Shown in pieces: positions 51,088 to 62,905 of a DNA stretch of 64,000 bases (within the stretch, counting starts at the first letter, position 1; each line of letters starts with the position of its first letter). The position numbers and the translations under genes are program-made. Source of the stretch: Siniperca chuatsi (Eukaryota > Chordata > Actinopteri > Centrarchiformes > Sinipercidae); assembly GCF_020085105.1 (NCBI RefSeq), contig NC_058051.1, positions 17,830,455-17,894,454 of the forward strand, given 5' to 3'. The notes under the pieces were generated by a model that did not search any database, was not told where the DNA came from, and saw only the letters and a list, made by a program, of their open reading frames with translations.

Positions 51088-53877
51088 AGTCAAATCACAC
51101 ACAGACATTATACACATATTTTTAGATTCAGTATGACTTACACTGATACCATTATGTTACGATACATGTGGAGAATAAATGTCCATAAATCCACTGAGAA
51201 ATCATAGAAAAAAGATGCTCCAGACACAGTTCAGGGATGCAGTTGTCTCGATTTTGTGTGTCAGACTCTGAAAACCCTTGATCTACAGTACTAATACTTT
51301 TATGTTACTGGCACAGAGTTGACCCATAGTTTTGAGGGCCATTGACCCTCCAACCATTTTAGATCCTTAATTCTGTCTCCAGTTCCCTCTCACCTTCAAG
51401 TTGTGCCAAGTCTCAGAATGGGACCATTGATTCTGTTTTGTGTTCAGCCGAGCAGACCAGATGGAACCTCACAGAGAAACTTAAGAATGCTTTCTAACTA
51501 ATGGCCCCACGTGACTGCCTGTCTGAGCACTTTTTCACTGTATGAAACATATTTTTTAATTTAATCAGGCAATTTTTGATTGTGACTCCTTGTGCCAGCT
51601 GGTGCAGTTGGGCAGGGGCCCAGGCTGAGGGGGAGCCCCAAAATCTCTAGACAGAAATGTCTGTGTTGACTGAGTTTGGTTTGAGCTGTGGATAAGAAAA
51701 ACTATTTTTTTTTTTGTAGATGGAATAATGATGGTCACATAAAAGATTGCCCAGAACTATAATGTGCACAGAACCTATTATTCCCATCACATTCAATTAA
51801 TTTACTCAGAGAAAAAATTCACTGCAATCCCACACAAATAGTTCAATTGAGATTAAAATGTGAGATGATCAGCATATTTGTGTGTCAGCGTGCAAGTCAG
51901 CAGACCTGCACACCTAAAATCTCCACCCTTTTCTATGCAGCAGAGCATTTGGAAGTGAGAGAGAGAGGAGGAGCGTGAGTAAGAGACAGAATGAAAGAGA
52001 GAAGAGGGTGTTGATCCAACTTATGGCAGCAGACTGCAAGGGAGGAGCTTTGTCCTGGATGACCTCTGCTGGTGCTGCAGCAGGTGATCACTCACTTACA
52101 AGTTATAACACACTCACTGTCGCAGATGTAATGAGCAACTGTATTGACATGTGCATGCACACACCACCAGAACACATGCACACACTGAAATATACATTTA
52201 GACAAAGTTATACTAACTCCATGTTTCTTCATAGCTCCAAGACAAGAAACTTTAATGGAGAATGGAGAAACTAAACCAAGTACACAAATGCACGCACACA
52301 TGCACATGATGGCAAATGATAATACATGCTCTGCTACTGGCTGCTTTGTCTCTGTTACGTCTATATTCCTAAATTACTGAACGACAGCTCCACATGCCAC
52401 CTAACTTTTCATTTCACTATGAATACATGCAAATTGTTCTTCCATTCCTAATTAATTTTGGCATATAGGCATCGAAATAGCAATCCACAAAAGTAAATCT
52501 CCTCTATGACAACTTGCCAAGGAACTTAATTACCACATTAACTTATTTTGACCCTTCATCCCTCTTTTTTTCCTTGTTGTTGTTGTCTCCCCTCACTCCT
52601 CTCTCTCCCTGCATGTATCCCTCTGGGGTCCCTCTATATTTAGAGGTTGACCTTGGAAATTCTCCACCTGCCTGTTGAGAGCAGCCAGGCTGATGAGGAA
52701 CACTGCTTTCATGATGACTTATGTCCTTACCTTTGAAGTAGAGTACTCTGCTATTGATTCTGGATGTGGTTTCGGTTTATCAGCCTTCGAAAACAAGGAA
52801 AAATCAATTACCTAACTCTGGATTTGTGACTTAGCTTAGAGAAGAAACTTGGGGGTATATTAACAATATGACTAGGTATGCACAGCTGAATATGTATGCT
52901 ATATGCTGGAGATCTCCTTTACAATGAGGCTTGGCAGCTTGACTTTGAAATGTTCACTGAATGTGTAGTGACACTAAAGAAATCTCCCCAGCAAATGGGA
53001 GGAAAGCAAAAGGAGGAAAATGTTGAATTGATGTCAGGAAGAGCAGATGTGTGTTACAGAGAAGAGGGTGAGTTGAAGAGGACGTGAGGAGACTAACATA
53101 GTCAGCAGGCAATGTAGTTAGAGTTGTGCAGAAAATGAAAATTAAGGGGAACAATAGAGGTGGAGAGGTTAGCAGATAAAGGTCACAGTGACAGAGTGAT
53201 GAGTCATCCAGTAGCGCACAGCAGCATCTCTCTCTCTCTCTTTGTTTTATGCTATCACTCTCTCCACCATCTGTCTGTTTGTTTTGACAGCAAAAACTGA
53301 GATGACTGGCAGCAGTCACCCCTTCCAACAGCTTGAAAGAAAATCAAATGTGTCTTAACATCTGGGTCTGAATATGCTGCAGATATTATTTTGGATGTTT
53401 TTGTTAGTGTGCCTGCATGTGTTGGTGCACATCAAAGACGGCATATAATGTGTATGTCTGAGATAGTTTTGTTTTGTGCATTTGCATATAGAACATACAG
53501 TACGTGTGGATAGGGAGTCCCACCTTGTCTCCTGCGCTTGTGGCTGAAAACTGGAACTGATCGGCCAATCAACATCCAGGAATAATCAGATTTTTGTGGA
53601 AGCACTAGCAACAGCGTCATCATCCTTAGCAACCATCCTTCCCAGTTGCCAATGGTGTGGCTCTGCTAGTGAACATAGAAATATCACTCAGTTGAAAGTC
53701 ACAAAGAAATAAGTGAGCCACATGTAATGTTACCACATACATTAGGATAATATGTGAAGGATAAAAAAAGTTTTATTTTATGTCATGTATGTTAGGAAAG
53801 GTTGTAATCATTAGTGTGCTTATTTTTAAAGGTCTTACAAGGTTAAAAGGTTTTAAGGGTCTTTAATGAATTCAGGT

Positions 53878-54020
53878 CAAGTCAAATCAGATTTATTTGT
53901 ATAACCTAACCCTTATTATTTTTATAACCCTTTTATAACCTTTCATAACCTATTTATATAACTTAAAATGAGAAAATTGTCTCAGGCGGTGTTACAACCT
54001 GAGCAACATATGACACCCTC
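53878..54020. repeat. Degraded LINE/SINE tail-type repeat
   Basis: It starts TCAAGTCAAATCAGATTTAT then TTGTATAACCTAACCC, with CTCAGGCGGTGTTACAACCTG further on. This resembles the common fish repeat beginning with TCAAGTCAA and TTTATTTGTATAGC. It is too decayed to classify. Confidence 0.45.
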
Positions 54021-54616
54021 TATCATTAGACCCTTAGGAAAAATACTGCATGTGCTTTTAAAGTAGCTATAATAAATATTTTCATAATAAAAATCTATCA
54101 AATGTTAATGTGAAAACTATGTGATAATATGAAAGGGGTCGCTCCTAGTGATGAACTTACAGAGAATTATCACTCGAATCTGCAGTTCCCCTCAGCTTTA
54201 TGGAGCTTTATAGCAATTTTCAGCTTATTGTTTGTGCTGTCAGGCCTGCAACTTTACTGTTCTGGTTTACTCTCACTGCTTTTTAGCCACATCAGGTATC
54301 TGTTTTTAGCGAAAAAGCTCTAAGAACCCATTATATACTACCTGCTCAGCCCCAAACGGCAGGCGCACATAGTTAGTAACTAGCTAATGAACACAGTGGC
54401 GCATTTAACACCTCAGGAGTTGGTAGAGACCAAAAACAGAGCTAAAAGTGAATGAATATATTGGACTTAGATTTGCCAGGTGACCAGAAACACAACTCCA
54501 AATAATTGATAATGTTGTCCATAACTGCTGGATATTTAAATGAGCAACTGTTTTCTAATAAGTTCATAACAACATAAAAGGTGATAATATGTCAATGTAG
54601 TGTTCACAACTTATTT

Positions 54617-54633
54617 CTGCTGCCCCCAAGTGG
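54617..54633 (-). promoter_or_regulatory. CTCF-like motif, reverse orientation
   Basis: On the minus strand it reads CCACTTGGGGGCAGCAG, one mismatch from the common CTCF core. Similar sequences occur inside fish dispersed repeats, so it may be repeat-borne. Confidence 0.3.
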
Positions 54634-57600
54634 TCAAAACAGATATCCGTTATTGGAGTCTTAAAGTAATTTAAAGTAATTTCATCTTCTTAAAGATGTT
54701 GGAATATGCTTTCATCATTAGCTGTGGTTGGCATTTAGCCCTGTAATCCTCTATGTTGTTTGTGTGTGCATACAATCTGGTGTTGGCTCATGAATGGCTT
54801 CTGTTGGCATTGTCTTAACTCAACTTAGACCTGCTGTTGAGTCCCTGCATGGTGAGACCCAATCTGCCTGTGGGGCAATACACTGATCCTCTGCCAGAGA
54901 CACACACACTAGCACACAAAACAGAGACACACAAAATGACAAACTGGCATCCCCCACCCTTCTCAGAAGCCATGTACACATAAATGCTGCAACAATTGAT
55001 ACTAATATGAACAGCTTAAGTGGTGATCCTTTCAGTGCACCTGTAGAGGGCTTAATCTGTTCTATTTGGCCATTCTCTTTATCTTACCAACAATCCTTCC
55101 TTGTTGCAATGGAGATTTCCTGCTGTAGCGCCATGGCTGGTGGTGAGCTTTGATGACATCATAGGCATTTATGTGATCTCATAGGCAGTTGTGTCTTTCA
55201 CTAACATGTTTAGTAAGAAAGTCAGAGAAAGAGAGAGAAAATGATAGGCAAAGAGCCAGAAAGAGAAAGAGTTTAAGGGGGATTTTGTCTATAATTGTGC
55301 TGTACTGATAAACATTTAGTCTAGAACTATCACCACATTTCCAATATGCCTTATAGAAAGGCGGTTTGATACTCGTTGACAATAGCCCAGAGAGATGGCA
55401 GAATTATTAGTGAGCTGGTGGGCTCACTGAAACAATAAAGCACACGTGCTCATACACAGGATGACAGTGTGATGGCTGTAAACCTCTGTAAGAATGTTAA
55501 TATTTACCTCCTCGGCACAGGGAAGACATGAAGTTTTCCACTGGGCTCATACACAGTTCAGTTCTCTTTAAGGTCCAGCCATGCAGCCAAATGTGTGGCA
55601 ACTTGAGATAATGTTCTCTTAAAATTTGGAATCACCATCTCTTTTTCAAGTCAAATCTAAATGCCTGGCTGATGTTGTAATGCACTTCTTAAATCTGTCA
55701 GACAGAATAGTGTCTTTTATTTTATTATTATCCCTCTATTTCATTGATGTTTACAAATAGATGCAGTATACTCTCATAAAGGACTGGCCCAGTCACCCTG
55801 TTACAGAGAGGTTGCCTTATTCTGTCTGTTCAGCACAACTACAAGGGAGACTTCGGTTGTGTTGAGTGTGTTTTTCTGTAACCATCCATCTAAAGGGCTG
55901 CGAGCCAAACACTGTTGTTCACTACTAAAAGACTGTCACTGTGTGAGGCTCTGCATGGGAAAAACTTGTTAAACAATGACATTTCCTGTGTGTCAGCATC
56001 TTTTTTATGGATACTTATGGTCCATTTAACTTTAGAAATTAGAGCAACATTGAATGATTAAACCATTAAAAATATGTCACCATTTTTTTTTATCAGGCAC
56101 ATAATCACATTTACACACAGTATAAAAATACTGTAATCACTTGATCTAGTGCCCTACTATAAACTATTTGATGTTTTTGCTCTGCCCTTATTTTACCTTG
56201 ATCCCATTAAATAATGAAATTCAAATTGAATAGGTTGCTTATACTAAAAACAACATATTGGAGTGAATGCTAGAAGTGGATTAACTGTACAGAAACATCC
56301 ACACACAGAGAGGGTTATGTTGTGTCAAATGTCTCTAGTCTTATTTGGCATAATAGAAATATACTGTACGCACACAGAATAGGTTATTAGATCAGTAATT
56401 GGACCTAGATATTCTCCCAGACATAGATGAGTGCCATTCTCTCAGTAATTGAGTGAAAGCAGGCTGTAGCTCCTCTCAAATAATGACAGCACAACTCAAA
56501 ATCTCTTTATATGGGTCATGTTAAAGACAGCACAGAATAACACAGAACAAATACTAGTATGCACAGCCTTCCCCTGACAATATTCTGCCCCATCCCAAAA
56601 AACACCAGTGCACTCTGGGATAAAAGAGAGCCATTCACAGGCATGTGTATACGTGTGTGTGTGTGTGTTTGTGTGTCTGTGTCTATGAGTATGTGCATGT
56701 CTTTGTAGTGTTCTCCATGTGTAGGTCAGGGGAATAGCTGCAACCAGCACACGTACATATGTGTGTGTTTCATATATTAGCAATACAGAGCACACAGAGC
56801 TAAGAAAGGCATATGGCTAACAGTCTTTGATTTTTATCACAGTTTCATATCAGCAAATCACGGTTGGCCTCATTTTTACCACTTTTGACTTGAAGCTAAA
56901 GCTGTTTGTCAGTTATTGTCCGTAATGAATATCGTTACCCAGAAACATGAATACAGAATGTAGAAATCGTGTAAAGTCCAGGAATGAAATGTGCTTTGCA
57001 AAATTGCTGGCTGTTTCCTGAATCTGTCCTTTTGAATTTTATATAGAAAGCAGTATGGAGAAATGTCAGAGTCCATAACACAGTTCCAGCTGAATTCTGT
57101 CACTGCCTGAATCACTTTTGATCCTGTGATGGTTCCATTCACAGTGTGGTAACTCCAGAACAGAAGCAGTCATAAAACTGCAGCTACAAGACTGTACGTG
57201 GAATATGTTATATGTCTGTCCATTCCTGCGATTGCATTTTGTTGCATTTTGGATTGAGTGGTGATCCACTGGAGGGGGAGAACTGCTAGGCACTGCTTGT
57301 TAGAAGTCCAGGTTTGAGGACAGCAATCAGGAGGAGGAGGGCAGGGGAGGAAAAATTGATCCAGTGGGAGGTCTGTCTCAACTCTTAACTTTGGCCCATC
57401 AGGCCCAACAGGAAGACCAATGTCATTGCATCCCTAAAGGGAAAAAAGGGACAGAAGGGTTAATACTGCTCTAAAATGAGAAAAGCTTTCAAAGTAATTA
57501 TCAGTGAATTCTAGCTGAAGTTCACCCATGTCATATTTACTCTGCTGATCATGTACAGTCTATTTACCTAAGTGGGAGACAGTCTAATTAGGGTCGGCAG

Positions 57601-59158
57601 GGGTTCCAGGAGGTCTGTGCAGAAAAATGGAACAATTTTCACCTGAGAGAAAGTGGGGATGAGGAGGAGGCAAAGAAAAAGCAAAGTTGTTAAAGCTACA
57701 CAGCGTAGCCGGACCCATCACCCAGCTTGGCGGTCTGATTAACAACACAAGGCTGCTCCTCCTCTCCCTGCTGTCTCATTACCACTCATGCAAAAATCAA
57801 ACTGTAAACACTGTCAATTCAGAAGGAGAGGAGAGAGGAAGAGAAGAGAGGAGAAGAGAGGAACAGGCAACTTTTAGATATGAGAGATTGTCCTGTAACA
57901 AGAAGGGCAAAATTTCACTAGAACTGTCCCCACATTTCTTATTAAGCTGTCTTTGAGTGAGCTCACTTACTGCAATTTACCCCATATAAGAGCAACAACT
58001 AAATGTCTACACTGTAGTGCAGTGTAACTGTAGTGTAACTTTAAGAAAGAGGAGCTGAGGTAAGGAGAGGAGAGTCTGTGACAGAAACAAATGTAATATT
58101 CAAGTGTGCTGCAGAGATACACATTAGCAGAAGTGGACAGAATAAGAATTAAAAAGACAAACCTGCATGGTACAGTACTCTATTATGTCTGTGTGTTTGT
58201 CTATCCTGCTCGTGCCTATGAGAATAGCTTCCAGACTGACCAATCTAGTTAGATGATAAACAAGTAGCTCCTGTCTCCTGCATAATATATCTTGCTTACT
58301 GATCAATAGACCAGTGTTTCTCCTTGCTGAAGCTTTTATGTGACCTGAGAAATGAGCAGGCCATTTAACTGATGACTTATATGGAGGTTTTCACTGAAAA
58401 AATATGAAGTCAAGGTCAGGGGTCAAAATGGAAAGGAATAATCAATGAAGAGATCAATCTGTTGGACCTCCCACTTTGCCTTTAGTGTAAGCCAGCAAAT
58501 GAGGCTGCCCTAATTATGACTCAACCATGACTGGAGACATACATATACATATTATTAGTGTACTACCATACACGTGCTCACAAGCATTCATTTGAGTTTT
58601 ACACAGCCACACTAAATAGATTCAGAACATGGTTGTTTGATAGATTACCCATCCTCATTACCCAGCCTTTTTAAAAATGTATTTCCTTCTCACCCTCATC
58701 GCTTTTTTATAAATCTAGACATAAATCTGCAGGGATAGCAGTGCAGCAGTTTCAAAGACAAGAATATGGAACAGGAAAAAAGGCAAGGTAGAGGCTCACA
58801 CTTGTAGTCACTTGTAATTTTCAATGGGCCCTACAATCCAAATTCACACACTGAGACTGCAATATAAACTAATTATTATAAGTATGCAAGTGATCATTTA
58901 CTGTTTTTAGCAAATAAAATACAGAAGAAAACACACTACACTTGAAAACAATCTCCATTCATCACACATTTGATAAGAAACAGTACAGATGTTATTCGAC
59001 AATACCAGTGTCAAACCAGCAGCTCTCTATTTTATCTTGCTGTCTGGTATGTCATGGTTATTTGACCTCTCTCTCTCTGCCTTTGATATGAATGGCAAAA
59101 GACTACTTAGGTCACAAAGCAGGTAAGAGCCACCTGTTCTATTAGCACGAGATGGTGG

Positions 59159-59174
59159 CCACCAGGGGGCAGCA
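59159..59174 (+). promoter_or_regulatory. Near-consensus CTCF binding motif
   Basis: CCACCAGGGGGCAGCA fits the vertebrate CTCF core (CCASYAGRKGGCR) at every position. It lies in the kcna2-kcna3 interval, about 1.8 kb beyond the kcna3 stop. It would be a natural insulator or loop anchor between two separately controlled channel genes. Confidence 0.5.
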
Positions 59175-60049
59175 CTGAGACAAGCTGGGTGGGCATGCTG
59201 TTGGTGCCCTTGTTCATTTCATAGACAAAGTCAGCTGAAGGTTAAAGACAACCAGGGCACACTGCAGGAGCATCGCACCCATTACACAAAATAGAAGAGG
59301 CCACACACTCAGGCTGATGAGGTCTAAACATGTAGGTACCAGCAACTGGTGAGACATCACTACATTGTTAAGGATTAATAAAAGCTATGACAGAAAAACA
59401 CAATCACCTCCCTTACATTATGTTGTGATATTAACTATAAAACCATGTAAGAATTGTAAGGAACTGTTTTGTCCTGCACCTGCAGGTGGAGATGTACTTG
59501 CATTATTCTCTTGAGGGTCATTCTTTAGATTAAACTCACCTGCCTGTAATGAAAAGTCCATAAAACACTTGTGTAAATATACAAACAGAATAAACACTGG
59601 TTTCATGGCTAAAGTTAAAGGGAAAATTCACAAGGAGACTGAGGCATGTGCTCAGAACTTACCAATTTCATTAGTGGGAGAACAGCAGCCTCTGCTGAGC
59701 ACCCGCAGTAGCGCACTCCAGACAGCCAGACATAATGTGCTCCCAGTCCATTCATAATTCCTCACACGCCCCCTCTCCTTCCGCTTCTACCGGCTTATTT
59801 TATATGCCTGGTTCATTTTTGGGGGGCAGTTCATGGTGGTAAATTGAAAACAGACCTTCTTACTCCAATATGTTTTTGTGTCAATGTTACAGTCACTGAG
59901 TGAGCTTGCTGATTAGCGACAGTGGCGCTGGGCATGTTTGGGCTTGTATTTTACGCACGCAAAGCGTGATTACAAAACAGTCTTATTAGAGACTGAAGAC
60001 AAGCTTTTCAGATGAGAATCTTCAATATATCTTCCAAGCCATCTGGGAG

Positions 60050-60122
60050 GTTACTGTGGAAACAAGGGTGCCATGGCAACGGTGACCGGGGTTACCGAGG
60101 AAACGACCGTCACCATAGAGAC
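60050..60122 (+). promoter_or_regulatory. Cluster of four X-box (RFX-type) palindromes
   Basis: Four 14-base imperfect palindromes follow the RFX X-box plan GTTRCCATGGYAAC: GTTACTGTGGAAAC (60050), GGTGCCATGGCAAC (60067), GTTACCGAGGAAAC (60091) and GTCACCATAGAGAC (60109). Start spacings are 17, 24 and 18 bases. The cluster lies about 0.83 kb beyond the kcna3 stop. Confidence 0.5.
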
Positions 60123-60823
60123 TGCATCACAGCTATATTTGAGGCATCCAAAGAGAAGCACGCTCCATCTTTGATCGCTGTGTGTGTGCATGAAAGAGCA
60201 TGTGTTTTCCTCGCTCACGTGTGTCTTGCACCGATAATGAGACAGTGACAGTCGCCTGGCCCCTGTGTTTATATGGTGCTGTTTACGCATTAAATATCTT
60301 ACCAGGAAGGTTCATATCAAAGAATTACAAGGGATTCTTTTTTAAAGACAGTAGCATTTGGACTAGACTTTAACGCACAATAAAGGCAAAGCACAGAACG
60401 GTCTAATTGAATAATATATGCAGAATTGTGTTTTTCAGACATTACATGTGTTTAAACACACACACATATTTAAATGATTCTGATTATTATAAATAGGCTA
60501 TGACTGACGAATCACGACTCATAACGCATGTTAATACAATGTGAGTGTCCTTCGAGTAACATACATCTTTCACAGTTATAAAGCTTCTATTATTACCTGT
60601 TGTGATAATATATTGGCTATTGCACAATGCACAACAGGTCAATTCCCTCACTCAGAGAAGAATAGTAGGCATAATTCTTTAAGGAGCTCTTTCTCTCCAA
60701 GCGCGAATGGAACCATACAGAATTATGAATTCAGATCACTGAAATGAAAAATCCCGCTGCTTTGAATGGAGCACAAAGCAGCGTCTCTGAACAGACAGGG
60801 TTTGCTCTTTCTTTATCTCTCTC

Positions 60824-60829
60824 TTTATT
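60824..60829 (-). terminator. kcna3 polyadenylation signal candidate
   Basis: AATAAA on the minus strand, 120 bases after the kcna3 stop, in a pyrimidine/purine-skewed stretch. If used, the X-box cluster at 60050 would lie outside the transcript. Confidence 0.4.
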
Positions 60830-60948
60830 CCTTTCTTTCTACATCTGATCTCTACCGCTACTTCCACGCGCTGGTGCGCAACGACAGAACCAGCTGTTTG
60901 TTGACACACCACCCTCTCCTGTGTTCAGGGCCACCACTCTAAAATTGG

Positions 60949-62526
60949 CTACACGTCGGTGAAAATCTTTTTGTTTATGTTCACACAGTTCTGCGAGTTG
61001 TTTTGCGTGGTGGTGGGGAAGTTGGGCTGCTGTTTGAACGTGCTGTTGATCCCGTGCTCCTCTATTACCATATACTCGCTCTTGCTGAGTGAGGAAGAGG
61101 AGCGAGTCTTCCTCAGCTCATCTGTGTCTGCCAGAGGCTGACAGCTGCCCACGTGCAGGTACTGTGCCTGCTCCTCTCCCTCCGTCTCTCTGTGGTAGAA
61201 GTAGTTGAAATTGGAGACGATGACAGGTACAGGCAGGGCAATGGTCAGCACACCAGCGATCGCGCACAGAGACCCCACAATCTTTCCCCCGATGGTCACG
61301 GGGTGCATGTCCCCATAGCCAACGGTTGTCATGGTGACAACAGCCCACCAGAATGCGTCCGGGATGCTGTTGAAACCCGAATCTGGGTCGTCTGCCTCAG
61401 CAAAGTAGACAGCACTGGAGAAGAGGATGACACCGATGAACAAGAAGAAGATGAGCAGGCCCAGCTCACGCATACTGGCCTTCAGAGTCTGTCCTAAAAT
61501 CTGAAGCCCCTTGGAGTGACGCGAGAGTTTGAAGATGCGAAATACCCGAACAAGCCTAATTACGCGCAGAATGGCTAATGACATGGCCTGCTGTCCGTTT
61601 CCTTGCCTCTCTGCCAGCTCTGTGCCCAGGGTGATGAAATAGGGAATGATGGCCACAATGTCAATAATGTTCATAATGTTTTTGGAGAACGTGGCTTTAC
61701 TCGGGCATGCAAAGAAGCGCACCAGCAGCTCGAAGGAGAACCAGATAATACACAACGTCTCCACCACAAAGAACGGGTCTGAGAAGGGGCTGATGAAATA
61801 TGGGAGTGTGCCATTTATCACAGGCTCAATGGTGATCGGATCCCTGTTGTCGTCCCTGAACTCTGGCAATGTCTCTAAGCAGAAGATGACAATGGAGATG
61901 AGAATGACCAGGACAGACACTATCGCTATGCCCCGTGCGGGACCAGAACTCTCTGGGTATTCAAAAAGCAGCCACACCTGTCTTTGAAATTCATTCTCTG
62001 GCAACGGCCGCTCCTCCTCTTTTATGAAGCCTTCATCCTCCCTGAACTTCTCCATAGCCTCCTCACCCAGCTCATAGAACCGGATCTCCTCAGAAAAAAT
62101 GTCAATGGGCACATTAACGGGTCTTCTGATGCGCCCGCCAGACTGGTAGTAATACAGAATGGCGTCAAAGCTGGGTCGGTTCCGATCGAAAAAGTACTCG
62201 TTCCTGAGAGGATCAAAGTACCTCATCCTCTTCTTGGGGTCCCCCAGCAGCGTCTCTGGAAACTGGGAGAGAGTCTTGAGCTGCGTCTCGAACCGTAACC
62301 CTGAGATGTTGATGACAACCCTCTCGCAGCATTCGTGATCCGGTTCATATCGGTCCAGAGAGTGGTGGCCCGGGAGAGCCGCAGACTCTTCTAGCATGTT
62401 GTCACACGCCACCACCGTCATCACGTCGGCCTCTGTCTCGGTGTATCCGTGGTTCACCAGGTTGTCGCCCCGGGTTTTTGTTGCGCTCGGCGTGGGTGAT
62501 TGCAGGAGGCTGAGGTGGTCGTCCAT
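60949..62526 (-). CDS. kcna3: kcna3, Shaker-type (Kv1.3) voltage-gated K+ channel subunit
   Basis: Delayed-rectifier pore subunit, 525 aa, intronless coding region. The start at 62526 ([15 protein letters not shown]) is chosen because it matches the MDERLSLLRSPPPSA-like start of mammalian KCNA3 and lies downstream of a TATA-type element. A frame extending 125 codons further is open but low-complexity. LVNHGY and MTVV (Met36) recall the mammalian protein, and Met36 is a second possible start. The T1 domain starts about residue 69. Asn238 (NGT) is the S1-S2 sequon. S4 Arg are at 321, 324, 327 and 330 and the filter TTVGYGD at 400-406. His408 outside the filter is the KCNA3 hallmark for C-type inactivation. 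The PVP hinge is at 432-434. It ends IFTDV, a PDZ motif. In mammals this is the T-cell and neuronal channel. Confidence 0.95.
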   Translation of the reverse strand: MDDHLSLLQSPTPSATKTRGDNLVNHGYTETEADVMTVVACDNMLEESAALPGHHSLDRYEPDHECCERVVINISGLRFETQLKTLSQFPETLLGDPKKRMRYFDPLRNEYFFDRNRPSFDAILYYYQSGGRIRRPVNVPIDIFSEEIRFYELGEEAMEKFREDEGFIKEEERPLPENEFQRQVWLLFEYPESSGPARGIAIVSVLVILISIVIFCLETLPEFRDDNRDPITIEPVINGTLPYFISPFSDPFFVVETLCIIWFSFELLVRFFACPSKATFSKNIMNIIDIVAIIPYFITLGTELAERQGNGQQAMSLAILRVIRLVRVFRIFKLSRHSKGLQILGQTLKASMRELGLLIFFLFIGVILFSSAVYFAEADDPDSGFNSIPDAFWWAVVTMTTVGYGDMHPVTIGGKIVGSLCAIAGVLTIALPVPVIVSNFNYFYHRETEGEEQAQYLHVGSCQPLADTDELRKTRSSSSLSKSEYMVIEEHGINSTFKQQPNFPTTTQNNSQNCVNINKKIFTDV

Positions 62527-62664
62527 GCGCGGTTGAAGAGGCATACAGGGGCGGCCGCCTCGCCCCCTCTGCGAACCCCGGTCAACCACAGCCGCCGCCA
62601 CAGCCTCGTCTCCTCCACTGTCTCTCACTCTCTTCCTTCGCTTTACTTTCACTCTCTTCTGTTG

Positions 62665-62761
62665 CTGTTCCCGCCCACGGGGAAGATCTGGGTTTATAAA
62701 CAGGCCTACCGCCCGCCCACGGCGCGCCAGCGCTGGGTACCTTTCCCTGTCCTCCGCCAAT
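62665..62761 (-). promoter_or_regulatory. kcna3 core promoter (CCAAT, GC boxes, TATA-like)
   Basis: In minus-strand order there are ATTGG (62757-62761), a double GC box GGGCGGGCGG (62709-62718), a TTTATAAA element (62693-62700) and a further GGGCGG-type box near 62672. The predicted transcription start is about 62665, giving a 5' UTR of about 140 bases to the ATG at 62526. The region is CpG-rich. The promoter is inferred from motif order and spacing. Confidence 0.5.
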
Positions 62762-62868
62762 CGCAGGACGCACAGATATACACAAGAAGCAACAGACTGG
62801 CACCATCGTTTGGGCGTGCCCGCCTCCCTCTGCCCCTCTCCTCCTTCTTGTAGACACGCGCTCAAGCG

Positions 62869-62905
62869 CACACACACACACACACATACACACACACACA
62901 CACAC
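62869..62905 (+). repeat. (CA)n microsatellite behind the kcna3 promoter
   Basis: A CA run of about 37 bases with one TA interruption, 110 bases upstream of the CCAAT element. Its minus-strand translation gives the spurious MCVCVCV start of an over-long kcna3 frame. Confidence 0.9.

Larger units (their letters stand above)
46693..60823. other. kcna2-kcna3 intergenic DNA
   Basis: About 14 kb with no supported gene. The kcna2 promoter and first exon should be in the 47.5-49 kb part, and a modestly CpG-rich block lies at 48690-48840. Elsewhere there are a CA array (49584), a SINE (50826), a degraded LINE-type tail (53878), CTCF-like motifs (54617 and 59159) and an X-box cluster (60050). Short ORFs such as 49708-50064 show no recognisable features. 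Confidence 0.55.

Noticed and set aside
62527-62901. A 125-codon N-terminal extension of the kcna3 frame
   Set aside because: It starts in a CA microsatellite (poly Cys-Val), is low-complexity, crosses the TATA/GC/CCAAT promoter layout, and has no match to known Kv1.3 N-termini.
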